Made by a program: the position numbers and the translations under genes
Part shown: piece by piece, positions 1 through 9,133 of the stretch
How the letters are laid out: each line of letters opens with the position of its first letter
How positions within the stretch are numbered: position 1 is the first letter of the stretch
The notes under the pieces: model-generated
Seen by the model: only the letters and a program-made list of their open reading frames with translations
Told to the model about the DNA's origin: nothing
Databases searched by the model: none
Source of the DNA: Pyropia yezoensis
Taxonomy: Eukaryota; Rhodophyta; Bangiophyceae; Bangiales; Bangiaceae
Assembly (NCBI GenBank): GCA_009829735.1
Contig: CM020619.1
Location: 17,427,816-17,491,815 of the forward strand
Length of the DNA: 64,000 nt
Direction of reading: 5' to 3'

Positions 1-9
1 AGTCGGTTT

Positions 10-564
10 GTGGAAGGACTCCACTGGTCAGTCCGGATGGAGACCCGGGAGCATAACACTGCCCGGGCGACCCTGGCCGAGTTGGCTAGGTTCGCCTACC
101 GCAGAGGCGAGGCCTACCGCAAGTTGCGGGAGGAACAACGCCAGGAGCGTCAGGCCGAGTTGGCCAAGGAACGGGAAGAGGCGCGCCAGGCCAGAGAGTT
201 GCGAGAGGCACGCCGAATCCGCAAGGAGAGGGTGGTAGCTGCCGTGGGAACTTCCCAAGGTACCTCGTCGTCTTCCCCAGTTGGGAAGACCCCTCCGGGA
301 ACTGATCATCGGTGTTGGAACTGCAACTCCGATGGTCACTGGGCATATGATTGCCCCAAGTTGAGTAAACGCATCCAACAGCTTGTTAGGAATGCGAGTA
401 AGAAGTCGGCTACGAACGAAGTGCGTTCACGCCGCGAGGGTGGGTCTCGACCAGTGGTGGCGGTCGCCACACCCTCGACGGAGGGGGCGGACACGTCGTC
501 CTCGGACTCGTCGTCGTCCTCTTCGCCCTCAGATTCGGACGCCAAGTCGGCGGGAAACGAATGA
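10..564 (+). CDS. Gag-like part of the retrotransposon (C-terminal portion)
   Basis: This is the nucleocapsid end of Gag. An Arg/Glu-rich, probably coiled-coil stretch (about residues 30-75) is followed by a zinc knuckle of the form CX2CX4HX4C (C102, C105, H110, C115), typical of retroelement nucleocapsids that bind the element RNA. The tail is rich in Ser and Asp. The reading frame is open to the window edge, so the capsid-like part is probably cut off by the window. Its end overlaps the start of the pol part by a few bases, a compact arrangement common in this family. Confidence 0.85.
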   Translation: MEGLHWSVRMETREHNTARATLAELARFAYRRGEAYRKLREEQRQERQAELAKEREEARQARELREARRIRKERVVAAVGTSQGTSSSSPVGKTPPGTDHRCWNCNSDGHWAYDCPKLSKRIQQLVRNASKKSATNEVRSRREGGSRPVVAVATPSTEGADTSSSDSSSSSSPSDSDAKSAGNE

Positions 565-2990
565 CCGTTGGAGCTGGTCGTCCGAAGCTCACAACGGCAG
601 CCTCGGCCAAGTGGGCCAAGAGGACGAACCAACCGTGTCGGATACTGCGGCGACCTAAGGGAGTCCGCCCACCTCGGGTGGGACTTCCCAAGAACGTAAA
701 CCCACGTCGGGTCATCGCGGTGCTGACGGGTGAGAACTTCCAGGTGGCTGGACGGGTGCAACTTGCCCCCGGCCGCGCCTGTTGTGTCCGTATCGTACTT
801 GATACCGGGTCAGGAGCCTCCTTGATACGCAAGTCGCTATTACCAAAGGGGATGAGGCTCCAACGCTGGAAGTCTAAAGCTGACCATCTGATCGATATCA
901 ATGGTGGGGTACTTCCCATCGTTGGTGCCGTGACCCTACCAACTCGGTTGGGGACCCATGAGGTCGACGTGACCTATGGTGTAGTTGAGAATATATCGGT
1001 ACCCCTGCTTCTGGGTACCCCTTATGTCGTAACACAAGTGCCTTTGATTTGTGGCCCTGAGTACTGGGTCAAGTTGATGAATGGGGAGACTATCCCCATC
1101 CTTGGTAAGGGAAAGTCTGTGGCTCCTGTGACAGTTTCACAGTCGAAGCCTGTTTGTTCTGTGAGGGAAGGGTTTACTGCTACTCTGCGTTTAGCCCGTA
1201 AAGTCATGTTGCCCCCCAACTCGGTGGCGCACGTGGATGTTGTAACTGATTATGCGGGGAACGGGTTGGTGCACCCTAACCCCCGTCTTGCTCGCAAGCA
1301 CCAAGTGCATGTTGCCCTTGGCACGATGGACTCCAAAGCCGGAGTCCCGTGGAGGATCCAGGTGATGAACCTGAGCTCGTCGCCCAAGTTCTTCAAGTCG
1401 GGGGCCAAGTTCGGCTATATCGACCAACACGAGGGACCGGTAGTAGCGGTCACCCTCAGCGCGGGCGCAAGTAGCGACCCGAAGTCCGGAAAGGAGAAGC
1501 ATCAAGCCAAGTCGGCCGCCTCTCCTCGGCCCCAGGTAAACATGGAGGGTGTTCCACCCAGGTTGAGGGTTCAAGTTGAACGCCTCTTGGACCAATATCA
1601 CAAGTTGTGGGATGGTCAATTGGGACTCATGAGAGCTACCCAACACCGGATCGAGTTGAAACCCGGTGCGCCCCCTATACGCCAACAACCGTATAGGGGG
1701 GGACCCCGTTCAAGGGCCCTCGTTAAGGAGCAAGTTGCTCGCATGGAGGCCCTCGATGTGATCGAGGCCAGCAACGCCGAGTGGGCGAGTCCGGTGGTGA
1801 TCGTCCCCAAAGTTGATGGGACCCCCCGGTTCTGTATCGACTACCGTAAGCTCAACGAGAGCACGGTGAAGGATAGTTATCCCCTACCTCGGATGGATGA
1901 CTGTCTGGACTCTCTGGGGGAGGCAAACGTGTTCTCTACCCTGGACTGTAACGCGGGGTACTGGCAAATTCCCATTGCCCCGGAGGACAGGCATAAAACT
2001 ACCTTTACCTGTCACTGTGGTACCTACCAGTGCAAGCGTCTACCGTTTGGCCTGTGTAACGCGCCGGCAACTTTCCAGCGCGCTATGGACATGATTCTGG
2101 CCGGAGTACGGTGGCAGATCTGTCTCGTGTACCTAGACGATATCATTGTGTTCTCCCGAAGTCCGGAGGAACACATTGGCCATCTTGGCCAGGTGTTCAA
2201 GCTACTTGCTGACGCCGGAGTGTCACTGAAGGCGAGTAAGTGCCACCTCTTCACTCAAGAGGTGGAGTACTTGGGACATGTTGTCCGTCCGGGGCGTCTC
2301 AGTGTCAACGAGAAAAACTTGAGGGCCATCCGCAAGGCTCAGTACCCCCGGACCCAGACCCAGATGAGGAGCTTCCTCGGGATGTGTAACGTGTACCGAC
2401 GTTTCACTAAGGGCTTCGCCAAAGTGGCGAAGCCGTTGAATGAGTTAGTGAGCTCAACGCTACCGAAGAACCTGCCTCCCCCAAGTCGGGTGGAGCAGGA
2501 ATCCTTTGAGACTCTTCGGGACCTTCTGCTGAAGCCCCCTATCCTGGCTATTCCCAGGTTGGGAGGCCACTACATCCTGGATGTGGACGCTAGCTACGAC
2601 CAACTTGGTTGTGTGTTGCTTCAGCAACAGCCGGACAAGGAGTACTTGCCGGTGGGATACTTCAGCAAGGGGCTAAACTCGGCCGAGAAGAACTACGGAG
2701 TCACCGAGTTGGAAGGACTCGCAGTGGTATGGGCGGTGACGTCACTTCGTCACTACCTAGAGGGTGAGAAGTTCCTCATCCGCTGTGACCACCGCGCGTT
2801 GCAGTTCATCTTCAAGACGGACTGTACGAACACTCGTCTCAACCGGTGGAGGGTGCGACTTGCACCCTTCAACTTTGATATTGAGTACCGACCTGGCAGG
2901 CAACATGCCCTTGCCGACGGCCTCTCTCGGGTACCTACCGAGGGACTGGACACCACCCCAGTCGATGAGGACATCCCCATCGTGGGGTAG
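561..2990 (+). CDS. Pol part: aspartic protease, reverse transcriptase, RNase H
   Basis: The protease is recognised by DTGSGAS near residue 81. The reverse transcriptase follows, with the stretch around FCIDYRKLN, the YWQIPI segment and the catalytic YLDDI motif. RNase H is marked by DVDASYDQLG, the conserved Glu region TELEGLAVVWAV and CDHRALQFI, and the segment closes with the HALADGLSRV motif usual at the RNase H end of Ty3/Gypsy elements. Together these copy the genomic RNA into DNA. The order of RNase H before integrase is diagnostic of Ty3/Gypsy rather than Ty1/Copia. Confidence 0.95.
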   Translation: MTVGAGRPKLTTAASAKWAKRTNQPCRILRRPKGVRPPRVGLPKNVNPRRVIAVLTGENFQVAGRVQLAPGRACCVRIVLDTGSGASLIRKSLLPKGMRLQRWKSKADHLIDINGGVLPIVGAVTLPTRLGTHEVDVTYGVVENISVPLLLGTPYVVTQVPLICGPEYWVKLMNGETIPILGKGKSVAPVTVSQSKPVCSVREGFTATLRLARKVMLPPNSVAHVDVVTDYAGNGLVHPNPRLARKHQVHVALGTMDSKAGVPWRIQVMNLSSSPKFFKSGAKFGYIDQHEGPVVAVTLSAGASSDPKSGKEKHQAKSAASPRPQVNMEGVPPRLRVQVERLLDQYHKLWDGQLGLMRATQHRIELKPGAPPIRQQPYRGGPRSRALVKEQVARMEALDVIEASNAEWASPVVIVPKVDGTPRFCIDYRKLNESTVKDSYPLPRMDDCLDSLGEANVFSTLDCNAGYWQIPIAPEDRHKTTFTCHCGTYQCKRLPFGLCNAPATFQRAMDMILAGVRWQICLVYLDDIIVFSRSPEEHIGHLGQVFKLLADAGVSLKASKCHLFTQEVEYLGHVVRPGRLSVNEKNLRAIRKAQYPRTQTQMRSFLGMCNVYRRFTKGFAKVAKPLNELVSSTLPKNLPPPSRVEQESFETLRDLLLKPPILAIPRLGGHYILDVDASYDQLGCVLLQQQPDKEYLPVGYFSKGLNSAEKNYGVTELEGLAVVWAVTSLRHYLEGEKFLIRCDHRALQFIFKTDCTNTRLNRWRVRLAPFNFDIEYRPGRQHALADGLSRVPTEGLDTTPVDEDIPIVG

Positions 2991-3010
2991 TCACGCGCTC
3001 GGGTCAGGCG

Positions 3011-4543
3011 TTGAATCCCGAGGCGCCAGGGAACAAGAAGTACTTGCCCCTGTCCCTGGACGAAGTAGTGAAGGCCCAGGCCGAGGATCCCTTCTGCAAG
3101 TCGCAGAGGGATACCCTGGATACAGTGGCGGAGACGCGGTTCTTCCTGGGAGACGATGGCCTCCTCATGAGGAGGGGGGTATTCCAGGGGACCGAACAAC
3201 TTGTCGTCCCCGCATCCCTCAAGGACAGTATCCTTGAGAGGGAGCATAACGCTCCCACGGGTGGACACCTGGGGTCTAGTAAACTGTACCAGACCCTGAG
3301 GACCAGGTACTACTGGCCGTCCATGGTGGTGGACATCTACAGTTGGGTGGCTGCCTGCACAAGTTGTGCACAGAACCGTCTGATGGAACGGCGGCCTACT
3401 ACGGCTATGCTATTGTTCCCGGCCAAGGAGCCCTTCGCCGCGTTGGCGATGGACATCCTTGGGCCACTGCCAGTGACCGAGGAGGGCAACCAGTACCTCC
3501 TGGTCATCTGTGACCGCTTCACGAAACTTACGCGAGCGATCCCACTGGCAGAGATCACGGCCATGTCGGTTGTGTCAGCCTTCCTAGATCACTGGGTTGC
3601 CGCGTATGGCATTCCGGATAGTACACTATCGGACAATGGACCGCAATTTGCGTCTGTACTGTTTCAAGGAGTGCTGGATATGTTGGGGGTTAAGGCAAAC
3701 TATGCCACCCCCTACCACCCACAAACTAATGGGCAGGTGGAGCGCTTCAACAAAACTATTGTTAGGCAGCTGCGCCATTATGTGAGTGAGCACGTGAAGA
3801 CGTGGGACCAATACATTTCTATTCTGACCACTGCCTACAATTCGCAGGTTCACTCATCTACCGGGGAAGTACCCCTCGCTTTTGTGACCCCCCGTCGCGT
3901 GCGGTCTATTGCCGTGCGGCGGCCGCTCCCAACTAGGGAGGATGGTGGCAGTACGCCCACTCCTACTGAGAGTAAGGCGGAGTTCGCTGCTAGGCTTGAA
4001 AACCTCATCCCTAAAGTCAGGGCTGAGATGGACAAAGCACAAAAGCGCTACAAGCGTACCTTTGACAAAAAGGTGCGCAACGCCAAGCATGTCCCCGAGC
4101 AGGGTGACTGGGTATTGGTCCACTCACACACCCCAACTGGGGGTAAGTTGGTGTTCCAGACGAAGGGGCCGTACCAGGTCCTTCGTACTGATGGGCGGCG
4201 CTTCACCATCGAAAGTGACGATGGGGTCCGCACAGTGAACGGACAGGACGTGGTCAAAGTTGCACCACCGCCTGCAGGCGACCCAGCTTGGGCGCGTGCT
4301 TTGAAAACGTGGCGCCTGCCCTCGCTGCCTGCAGCCAAACAGGGCCCGCAGGAGTACGTGTTCGACAAGTTCATCGACCACGGCTGGGATGAGGATACTG
4401 ACCGCCTCATGTTGAGGGTGCGTTGGTTTGGCTACAAAGCCAAGGATGATACGTGGGAGTATGTGGAGGACCTTCCTGCTGAGAAGGTCCGGGCGTACTG
4501 TGCCCGGAACGAGATAGACCCTAACAGCCCTCCCTCAACGTGA
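3011..4543 (+). CDS. Integrase with C-terminal chromodomain
   Basis: The N-terminal zinc-binding region has the H-H-C-C pattern (HNAPTGGH, then CTSCAQN). The catalytic core shows the D-D-E set in MDILGPLP, SDNGPQF and NGQVERFNKT. A basic linker is followed by a GPY-like stretch (TKGPYQVL) and a chromodomain (EYVFDKFIDHGWD to TWEYVEDLP). In chromoviruses the chromodomain is thought to tether the integrase to marked chromatin, often heterochromatin, which would suit a location beside satellite arrays. That targeting is inferred from the family and not shown here. Confidence 0.93.
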   Translation: MNPEAPGNKKYLPLSLDEVVKAQAEDPFCKSQRDTLDTVAETRFFLGDDGLLMRRGVFQGTEQLVVPASLKDSILEREHNAPTGGHLGSSKLYQTLRTRYYWPSMVVDIYSWVAACTSCAQNRLMERRPTTAMLLFPAKEPFAALAMDILGPLPVTEEGNQYLLVICDRFTKLTRAIPLAEITAMSVVSAFLDHWVAAYGIPDSTLSDNGPQFASVLFQGVLDMLGVKANYATPYHPQTNGQVERFNKTIVRQLRHYVSEHVKTWDQYISILTTAYNSQVHSSTGEVPLAFVTPRRVRSIAVRRPLPTREDGGSTPTPTESKAEFAARLENLIPKVRAEMDKAQKRYKRTFDKKVRNAKHVPEQGDWVLVHSHTPTGGKLVFQTKGPYQVLRTDGRRFTIESDDGVRTVNGQDVVKVAPPPAGDPAWARALKTWRLPSLPAAKQGPQEYVFDKFIDHGWDEDTDRLMLRVRWFGYKAKDDTWEYVEDLPAEKVRAYCARNEIDPNSPPST

Positions 4544-4654
4544 GGGAAGGCCGAGCAACAGTGCCAAGAGAGTGCTTCAAGTCGAAGTGGTACGCAGAGT
4601 GGCTTTAAACTACAGCCCTAACCCTCACACTCTCACAACAAAGGCAGCTGCCAA

Positions 4655-6769
4655 CTAGGCACGCATGCTAGACTCTTCCACTCCACGGCCCTCGCCCTCA
4701 CGTGGAGGCGAGCGGCGAGACCCACGCCGATAACGGTCTCCACTCGTTGGAAGGGGCGGCGGCTCCAAGTCGGAACCGTCGCGCCCCTCACGGTCGCGCA
4801 AGTGGCGCCGACCGTGGCTACTCTTCTGCCTGGTCTTGCGCGCAAGTTTGCGACGCAGACGCTGGACAGACTCCGTCTCCGATGGGGTAGAGGACTCCGA
4901 GACGGAGTAAGACAACTCGTCTTCCGACACGGAGGGAGAGCGCCGCGAGTGACGGCGACGACGGCGAGGAGGCGAGTATGCCCGGCTCGCACGACGCTTG
5001 CCACGCCCAAGTGGGGTTGGCTGGGGCATAATAGCCCCAATGCGAGCCAACTCGGCCGTCATAAACTCCGCCACCGACTCGCAACTCGCGGTCGCCACTG
5101 CAGTACGAACGCGCTCCTCAAGTTGAGGAGTCTCGGAACTTTGGAGGGTTGCGGTCGACGCGGCCAACCAGGAAATGGTGCGCACCAACGTGGTGATCAT
5201 CATCTCTGAGGTTAGAGGCGTGGGCGGTAACACCAACTTGGGGTATACCGTCAGGAGGGTGGCCCCCAAGTTGGGAGACACCGGTGTGGATGACTCCACG
5301 GCCACGCTGATCGGGATGTTCCCGTGAGGCTGGAAAGGAACAGGAGGAAGCGGAGGGGCACGCCGAGGTGGCGGTACCCGGGTGTAACTGCGACCCCGAC
5401 TTGGGGCCCCCGCAGTAGGTTGAGTCATATGGTCATCATATGAGGGCACAGCCATAACTATGGGCTTGTCCGGGGGTGGCGCAGTGTGACAATCCACCCC
5501 CGGGGCATACGGGTAGTCCCCGATGCCCAACCCCTCTCGTAGGACCACACGGCCGTCGTGAAGTTCACGAGCGACCCACACGAACTGGCGAAGTGCGCCA
5601 TCGTCCTTGGGCCCCCGAGTGGGGCGGCGCAACTTGTGCTCAATGCTCTCCCACTCGATAAACTTGTGGAGGCGGAGCATCTCCTCAAGTAGAGTGAGTT
5701 GTCCTGACGAGCACCCCTCAGCAACTAGCTGAGGGGTGAGCTGTTCCAAACCCTGGATGAGCCGGAGGGGGAGATGCCAGAGCATCCCCCGCCGCTGAAC
5801 ACATGACACCCAGGTCGACATGACCTCGAGGAGCCACTGGGTGGCCAACATGGCCCACACCAGATGATCAGGGCCAGCCGTCAACATGACGGAGCCGAAG
5901 TGGTCAAGCAACCGTGGCAACAATGCCGGGAACCCGTAGGGGACCTCAACTTGAGGCCACCACTCGGGCTTCTTCGGGTAGTATTGCTCCTTACTGGCAG
6001 CAGACTGCTGAGGAAACTCAAGTTGAGCCGAGGTCACCAAGTAGGGACCTCGCCGGAAGTCCTTCTCCATCCGCACATCAAAGTGATGAGTGTGCGGATC
6101 GGCCTCGTGAAGGTACGGGGGGCGAGTTGCCACCGCGTCCCAAGTGAAGGTCGGCAAGTCGCCGGGACCCGGGATAGTTCCCCCGCGGTCCACCATGGCC
6201 TCGGCCCGCTGCACGTCCTCGACCTCCTCGTCGTCCAGGAAGGCAAACTGGTCCGTCCTGAAGCCGGCAGGGAACCCGACCCTACGGGGATACTTCTCCC
6301 GTAGGCGGTCCCATACCCGACCCATCGCTGCGCCGAGTCGGCCACAGCGAAGAACAGTCAACCCCTCCTCATACAGAGGCCAAGCGGGGTAAAACCACCG
6401 CCCCAAGGCCTCACGCGGGACAACTTGTCCCGCCTCCGGGGGAGATCCTGCCGTCAACCCAAAGCCGGGTGACGCGGGAGTCCCACCCCCCGGAGCGATC
6501 GCGGAGCCCCCGCCGGAAGTCCCGGCAGGCGCTGCACCGTAGGAGGTGTCCTCCATACGCTCATCGAGAGAGTCCGTCTCCACTCCCGGAGTCGCCATGG
6601 CTCTCCCCAAGTTGGGGAGAGACGTCCTGGCTATCGCGGCACGAGACCCGCCTCGAGTTGAGGGGGACTCGGATCGTGGGTAAACGGGTGGCCTCCCCAG
6701 CGTGGGGTGGCCCCGTGTAAGGTGAAGGGGAAGTGGTGGTGGTGGTGAGGTGTGAACCGAGGAGAGCAA
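4655..6769 (-). CDS. Antisense ORF inside the retrotransposon, unknown product
   Basis: A long ORF runs opposite to the retroelement between the chromodomain and the 3' LTR. The longest reading is 704 residues. The Met at 6598 (about 647 residues) has a better initiation context (GCCATGG) and is the preferred start. The N-terminus is Gly/Pro-rich. The middle (about residues 120-430) looks globular, with many Trp and Leu. The C-terminus is highly basic and serine-rich (AYSPPRRRRRHSRRS, then acidic Ser clusters), resembling nuclear or RNA-binding tails. No family was recognised. Antisense ORFs at this position are known in some plant Ty3/Gypsy elements such as Grande and Ogre/Retand relatives. 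A captured host gene is the alternative. Confidence 0.6.
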   Translation of the reverse strand: MLSSVHTSPPPPLPLHLTRGHPTLGRPPVYPRSESPSTRGGSRAAIARTSLPNLGRAMATPGVETDSLDERMEDTSYGAAPAGTSGGGSAIAPGGGTPASPGFGLTAGSPPEAGQVVPREALGRWFYPAWPLYEEGLTVLRCGRLGAAMGRVWDRLREKYPRRVGFPAGFRTDQFAFLDDEEVEDVQRAEAMVDRGGTIPGPGDLPTFTWDAVATRPPYLHEADPHTHHFDVRMEKDFRRGPYLVTSAQLEFPQQSAASKEQYYPKKPEWWPQVEVPYGFPALLPRLLDHFGSVMLTAGPDHLVWAMLATQWLLEVMSTWVSCVQRRGMLWHLPLRLIQGLEQLTPQLVAEGCSSGQLTLLEEMLRLHKFIEWESIEHKLRRPTRGPKDDGALRQFVWVARELHDGRVVLREGLGIGDYPYAPGVDCHTAPPPDKPIVMAVPSYDDHMTQPTAGAPSRGRSYTRVPPPRRAPPLPPVPFQPHGNIPISVAVESSTPVSPNLGATLLTVYPKLVLPPTPLTSEMMITTLVRTISWLAASTATLQSSETPQLEERVRTAVATASCESVAEFMTAELARIGAIMPQPTPLGRGKRRASRAYSPPRRRRRHSRRSPSVSEDELSYSVSESSTPSETESVQRLRRKLARKTRQKSSHGRRHLRDREGRDGSDLEPPPLPTSGDRYRRGSRRSPPREGEGRGVEESSMRA

Positions 6770-6927
6770 GCTGCCAAGTGGGCAAGCTTGAGGAGAGGGG
6801 CGGCCAACGTGACCGCCTCCACATCCGCGTTACGTACTCAAGGGGGGGACAGCAAGTCGCGTCCCCCCCCAACGCCGAGACGTGCGTTTACGCACCCCCT
6901 CACAGGGCCGACCGGGTCGGTCGGAAC

Positions 6928-6941
6928 TGAGGAGAGGGGAG
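6928..6941 (+). other. Polypurine tract of the retrotransposon
   Basis: An almost pure purine run (TGAGGAGAGGGGAG) directly precedes the TG that opens the LTR. This is the expected site and composition of the plus-strand primer. A second G-rich run near 6840 is farther from the LTR and less likely. Confidence 0.75.
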
Positions 6942-7408
6942 TGTGGCAGTATTGACCCCCAGGTAGGGGGCAACACGTGCCATGCAAGGGGCGGCAGGCC
7001 ACTAGCCTGATCCGTTCCTCCCCTGCATTTGGGTCCATATTCCCTAAGTTCGGGATAGTTAGCTTAGTAGTAAATCCAACTTGGATTTGAGGGTTTTCTG
7101 CATTTATCGTCTTGAATTTTCGTGTGGCCCGGTGGGCAGGTGCTGGGGTGGGAGATTCTGAGTGGCGAGATTCTGAGTGGACCCTGGGGGGATAAGGGGA
7201 GGGACAGCGGGGCTTGGCCCTGCGTCCCCGTCCCGACCAAGAAACTGTTGGACCACACACCATCTTCTTGTTTGTCCGTGGGGGGATTGCCCCACAACAG
7301 GGATAGAGTGTGTGCGACTTGCACTTCTTCCGGTTCCCCCGACACGGGAGGCAGCCCTCGCACACCGCCCCAACTTGGGTACTGTGTGTGCGAGTGGTTT
7401 TTGCCACA
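6942..7408 (+). repeat. 3' LTR, 467 bp
   Basis: The segment begins TGTGGCA and ends TGCCACA, a perfect 7-bp terminal inverted repeat with the canonical TG...CA ends, and sits right after a polypurine tract. The five bases after it (CAATT) would be the target-site duplication, which cannot be confirmed because the 5' end is outside the window. It contains two odd-length CAACTTG palindromes, at 7077 and 7371. Confidence 0.8.
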
Positions 7409-8423
7409 CAATTGTGTCAACCGAACCTTCGTTAAATTGGTAACCATAAAATGATTACGACTTTGTAGCTTGGTAATGACGGGGCGATGTCGATTTAGCT
7501 AGATACAGGCGGCAACGAAAGCAATGATATGTATCTGTCGCTCTGTTTTAGCGGTCGTACGTTTAGTAATCTGTCGGTTGACTTTCTTCTACACTTACTC
7601 GTCTATCTGCATGTCCACGTAACATGCACGAGGGACGGTCGCTCGCTCCCTCGTTTACTATTTTGTCTGGGGGGGGGTGGGGGGTGTTAAATATCTGGGG
7701 CCATCTGGAAGAGAGGTCTCGCGACTCGCGAGACTCACCAGTCGCGAGTCGACGAGGATGTCCTGGCACCCTGAGAGCCGTCGACAGCCAACCAAAGCCC
7801 CACATAATCCGGGTTCTCGAGCCCAGTAATCCGGGTTTGCATGGTTCTGCCGTGGGGAAACCCGGATATCCGGGCTCCGCCTGGAGGCGCTCCCAGGGAT
7901 GGGTGGTGGACGCGGCCCCGCTCTCAAGAGAGATCACCGCGTTGGGTCCTGAGACCGGGCTCAAGGACGGCTGTGCTTGTTCTCGGCGGCTCTTGAGCGC
8001 ATCGCTGGGCGCCTGGGCTCCAGTTCTGCGGCCCCAGACAGTGAGTCCGCGGCTCTCGCAGTGAGTCCGCGGCTCCCACAAATGGCCGGTGCGGCTCTGT
8101 CTGACGGGGAGCAGGGCCCTTCGGGCATGGTCTGAAAATTTGCGTGGGGCGTTTTTGACCCCTCTCAGAGGATTCCTGCGTCGGGCACAGAAAACCCCGA
8201 TATCTGGGTTATTCTTGTCGTAGGGAGGCCGGGCGCTGTTGTCTCAGTTTTGTGGCGGAGGCTGTGGGGTTGGCAGCGGCGTCGGTGGGGAAGCCGGCGG
8301 GGGGGGTATGCGGGGCGGCAGCAACCGTCGCCAAAAGCGCCTCGACCCAAACGTTGGCGCGATAGAAAGCTTGGGCACCTGTGCTTGTAGCAACGTGGAT
8401 GGCAGGCGCAGCAGCGGCGCGGG
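7409..8423. other. Intergenic, no gene recognised; cluster of palindromes at 7716-7871
   Basis: No convincing coding region is seen. The segment includes a 19-bp odd palindrome GTCTCGCGACTCGCGAGAC at 7716-7734, partly overlapped by an inverted pair GACTCGCGA (7723) / TCGCGAGTC (7742). A second inverted pair, ATCCGGGTTT (7829) / AAACCCGGAT (7858), runs into the 14-bp palindrome CCCGGATATCCGGG. A short direct repeat (GTGAGTCCGCGGCTC) occurs twice near 8040-8074. The reading frames across here overlap on both strands and have no recognisable motif. Confidence 0.6.
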
Positions 8424-8997
8424 TAGCACGTGGTGGTGGAATGTTAACCAATGCTTTCAATGTTGACCGGGCCCGGATTGCGCACGGTGACCCCGTGGAG
8501 GCCGATTGTCTTTGACACAGCGTTCTCCTTGCTTTCTTCCACGTAATGCAACACACGCACTATCTATGCTACAACCATCAGCTTCTCACAGACGGCGAAG
8601 AACAGAGTCTTCACCCCGTGTACAAAAAACTGTGGCCTGCAAGCGTGTGCTTCTTGCCTTCCGTGTCTGTTTTATGCCCAGAATTATCCTTTTTCAGGGG
8701 CTGAGAAGGTCCCCCAGTCACCCAACGATGAGAAGGGTACTTCCAATGCTTTCTCCTCCGCGTATGATTGGTGCTATGCCGGAATACTCCCATGTCATTG
8801 GCGTACAACTGGTCGACATTGCCGCTTTCACGCACCTTCTCGTGCATGCGTCTCGGCAAGAGCAACAACACCGAGAAAAGAAAATGCGTTGTGATGCTCA
8901 CAGCGAGAGCGTTTTTATTGTGTTTTTTTGACCCTCACAGCGACAAGGTCGACGACGGCAGGTGACGTATTGGTCAACATTCCGCCAGCACGTGCTA
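8424..8997. repeat. Imperfect 29-bp inverted repeat pair, ends of a possible small element
   Basis: The bases at 8424-8452 are the reverse complement of 8969-8997 with 3 mismatches in 29 (the shared strand begins ATTGG and ends CACGTGCTA). They enclose about 515 bp with no recognisable gene. The spacing would suit a small non-autonomous DNA transposon, but no flanking target-site duplication was found, so this remains a weak call. Confidence 0.35.
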
Positions 8998-9133
8998 GAG
9001 TCTTTCTCCATTGCTGTGACATCCTTTCTTGGGCACGGTGTGTAGTAACCAATGCAGGTCGACCGGTCTCTACGGTGCGATCAACGCATGTGTCAGCATT
9101 CGATCGTTGTCACCGACCAATCAGAGGGCGGAA
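8998..9133. other. Unassigned sequence up to the gap
   Basis: Short non-repetitive stretch with no gene or motif seen. It shows no resemblance to the satellite that begins on the other side of the gap, so the two flanks of the gap need not be neighbours in the genome. Confidence 0.5.

Larger units (their letters stand above)
120..7377. repeat. Dispersed odd-length palindromes, core CAAGTTG/CAACTTG
   Basis: About twenty copies of CAAGTTG or its complement were found by eye. They start near 120, 357, 759, 1070, 1572, 1601, 1731, 2601, 3197, 3360, 5119, 5234, 5267, 5630, 5947, 6019, 6421, 6608, 7077 and 7371. About one is expected by chance on both strands. Many extend into longer inverted arms around a single central G or C: arms of 10 bp at 6608, 9 bp at 6421, and 8 bp at 5119 and 7077. 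They occur in several codon phases, on both coding strands and in the LTR. Confidence 0.7.
1..7408 (+). mobile_element. Ty3/Gypsy chromovirus-type LTR retrotransposon, 5' end outside window
   Basis: The parts run in the Ty3/Gypsy order: Gag with a CCHC knuckle, protease, reverse transcriptase, RNase H, integrase and a C-terminal chromodomain. A purine-rich tract and a 467-bp 3' LTR follow. The chromodomain places it among the chromoviruses. The 5' LTR, primer binding site and start of gag lie outside the window. Between the integrase and the LTR is an unusual 2.1-kb segment carrying a long ORF on the opposite strand. The element looks nearly whole where visible, with at most about one break, so it is probably young. 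LTR-LTR divergence cannot be used because only one LTR is present. Confidence 0.93.

Noticed and set aside
7563-8081. ORF of about 172 codons on the minus strand, opposed by one of 146 codons
   Set aside because: Both strands are open across the same GC-rich stretch, there is no recognisable motif, and palindromes run through it.
8209-8556. Ala-rich ORF of about 115 codons on the minus strand
   Set aside because: Low complexity, no clear start context, and it overlaps the inverted-repeat segment. Not supported as a gene.
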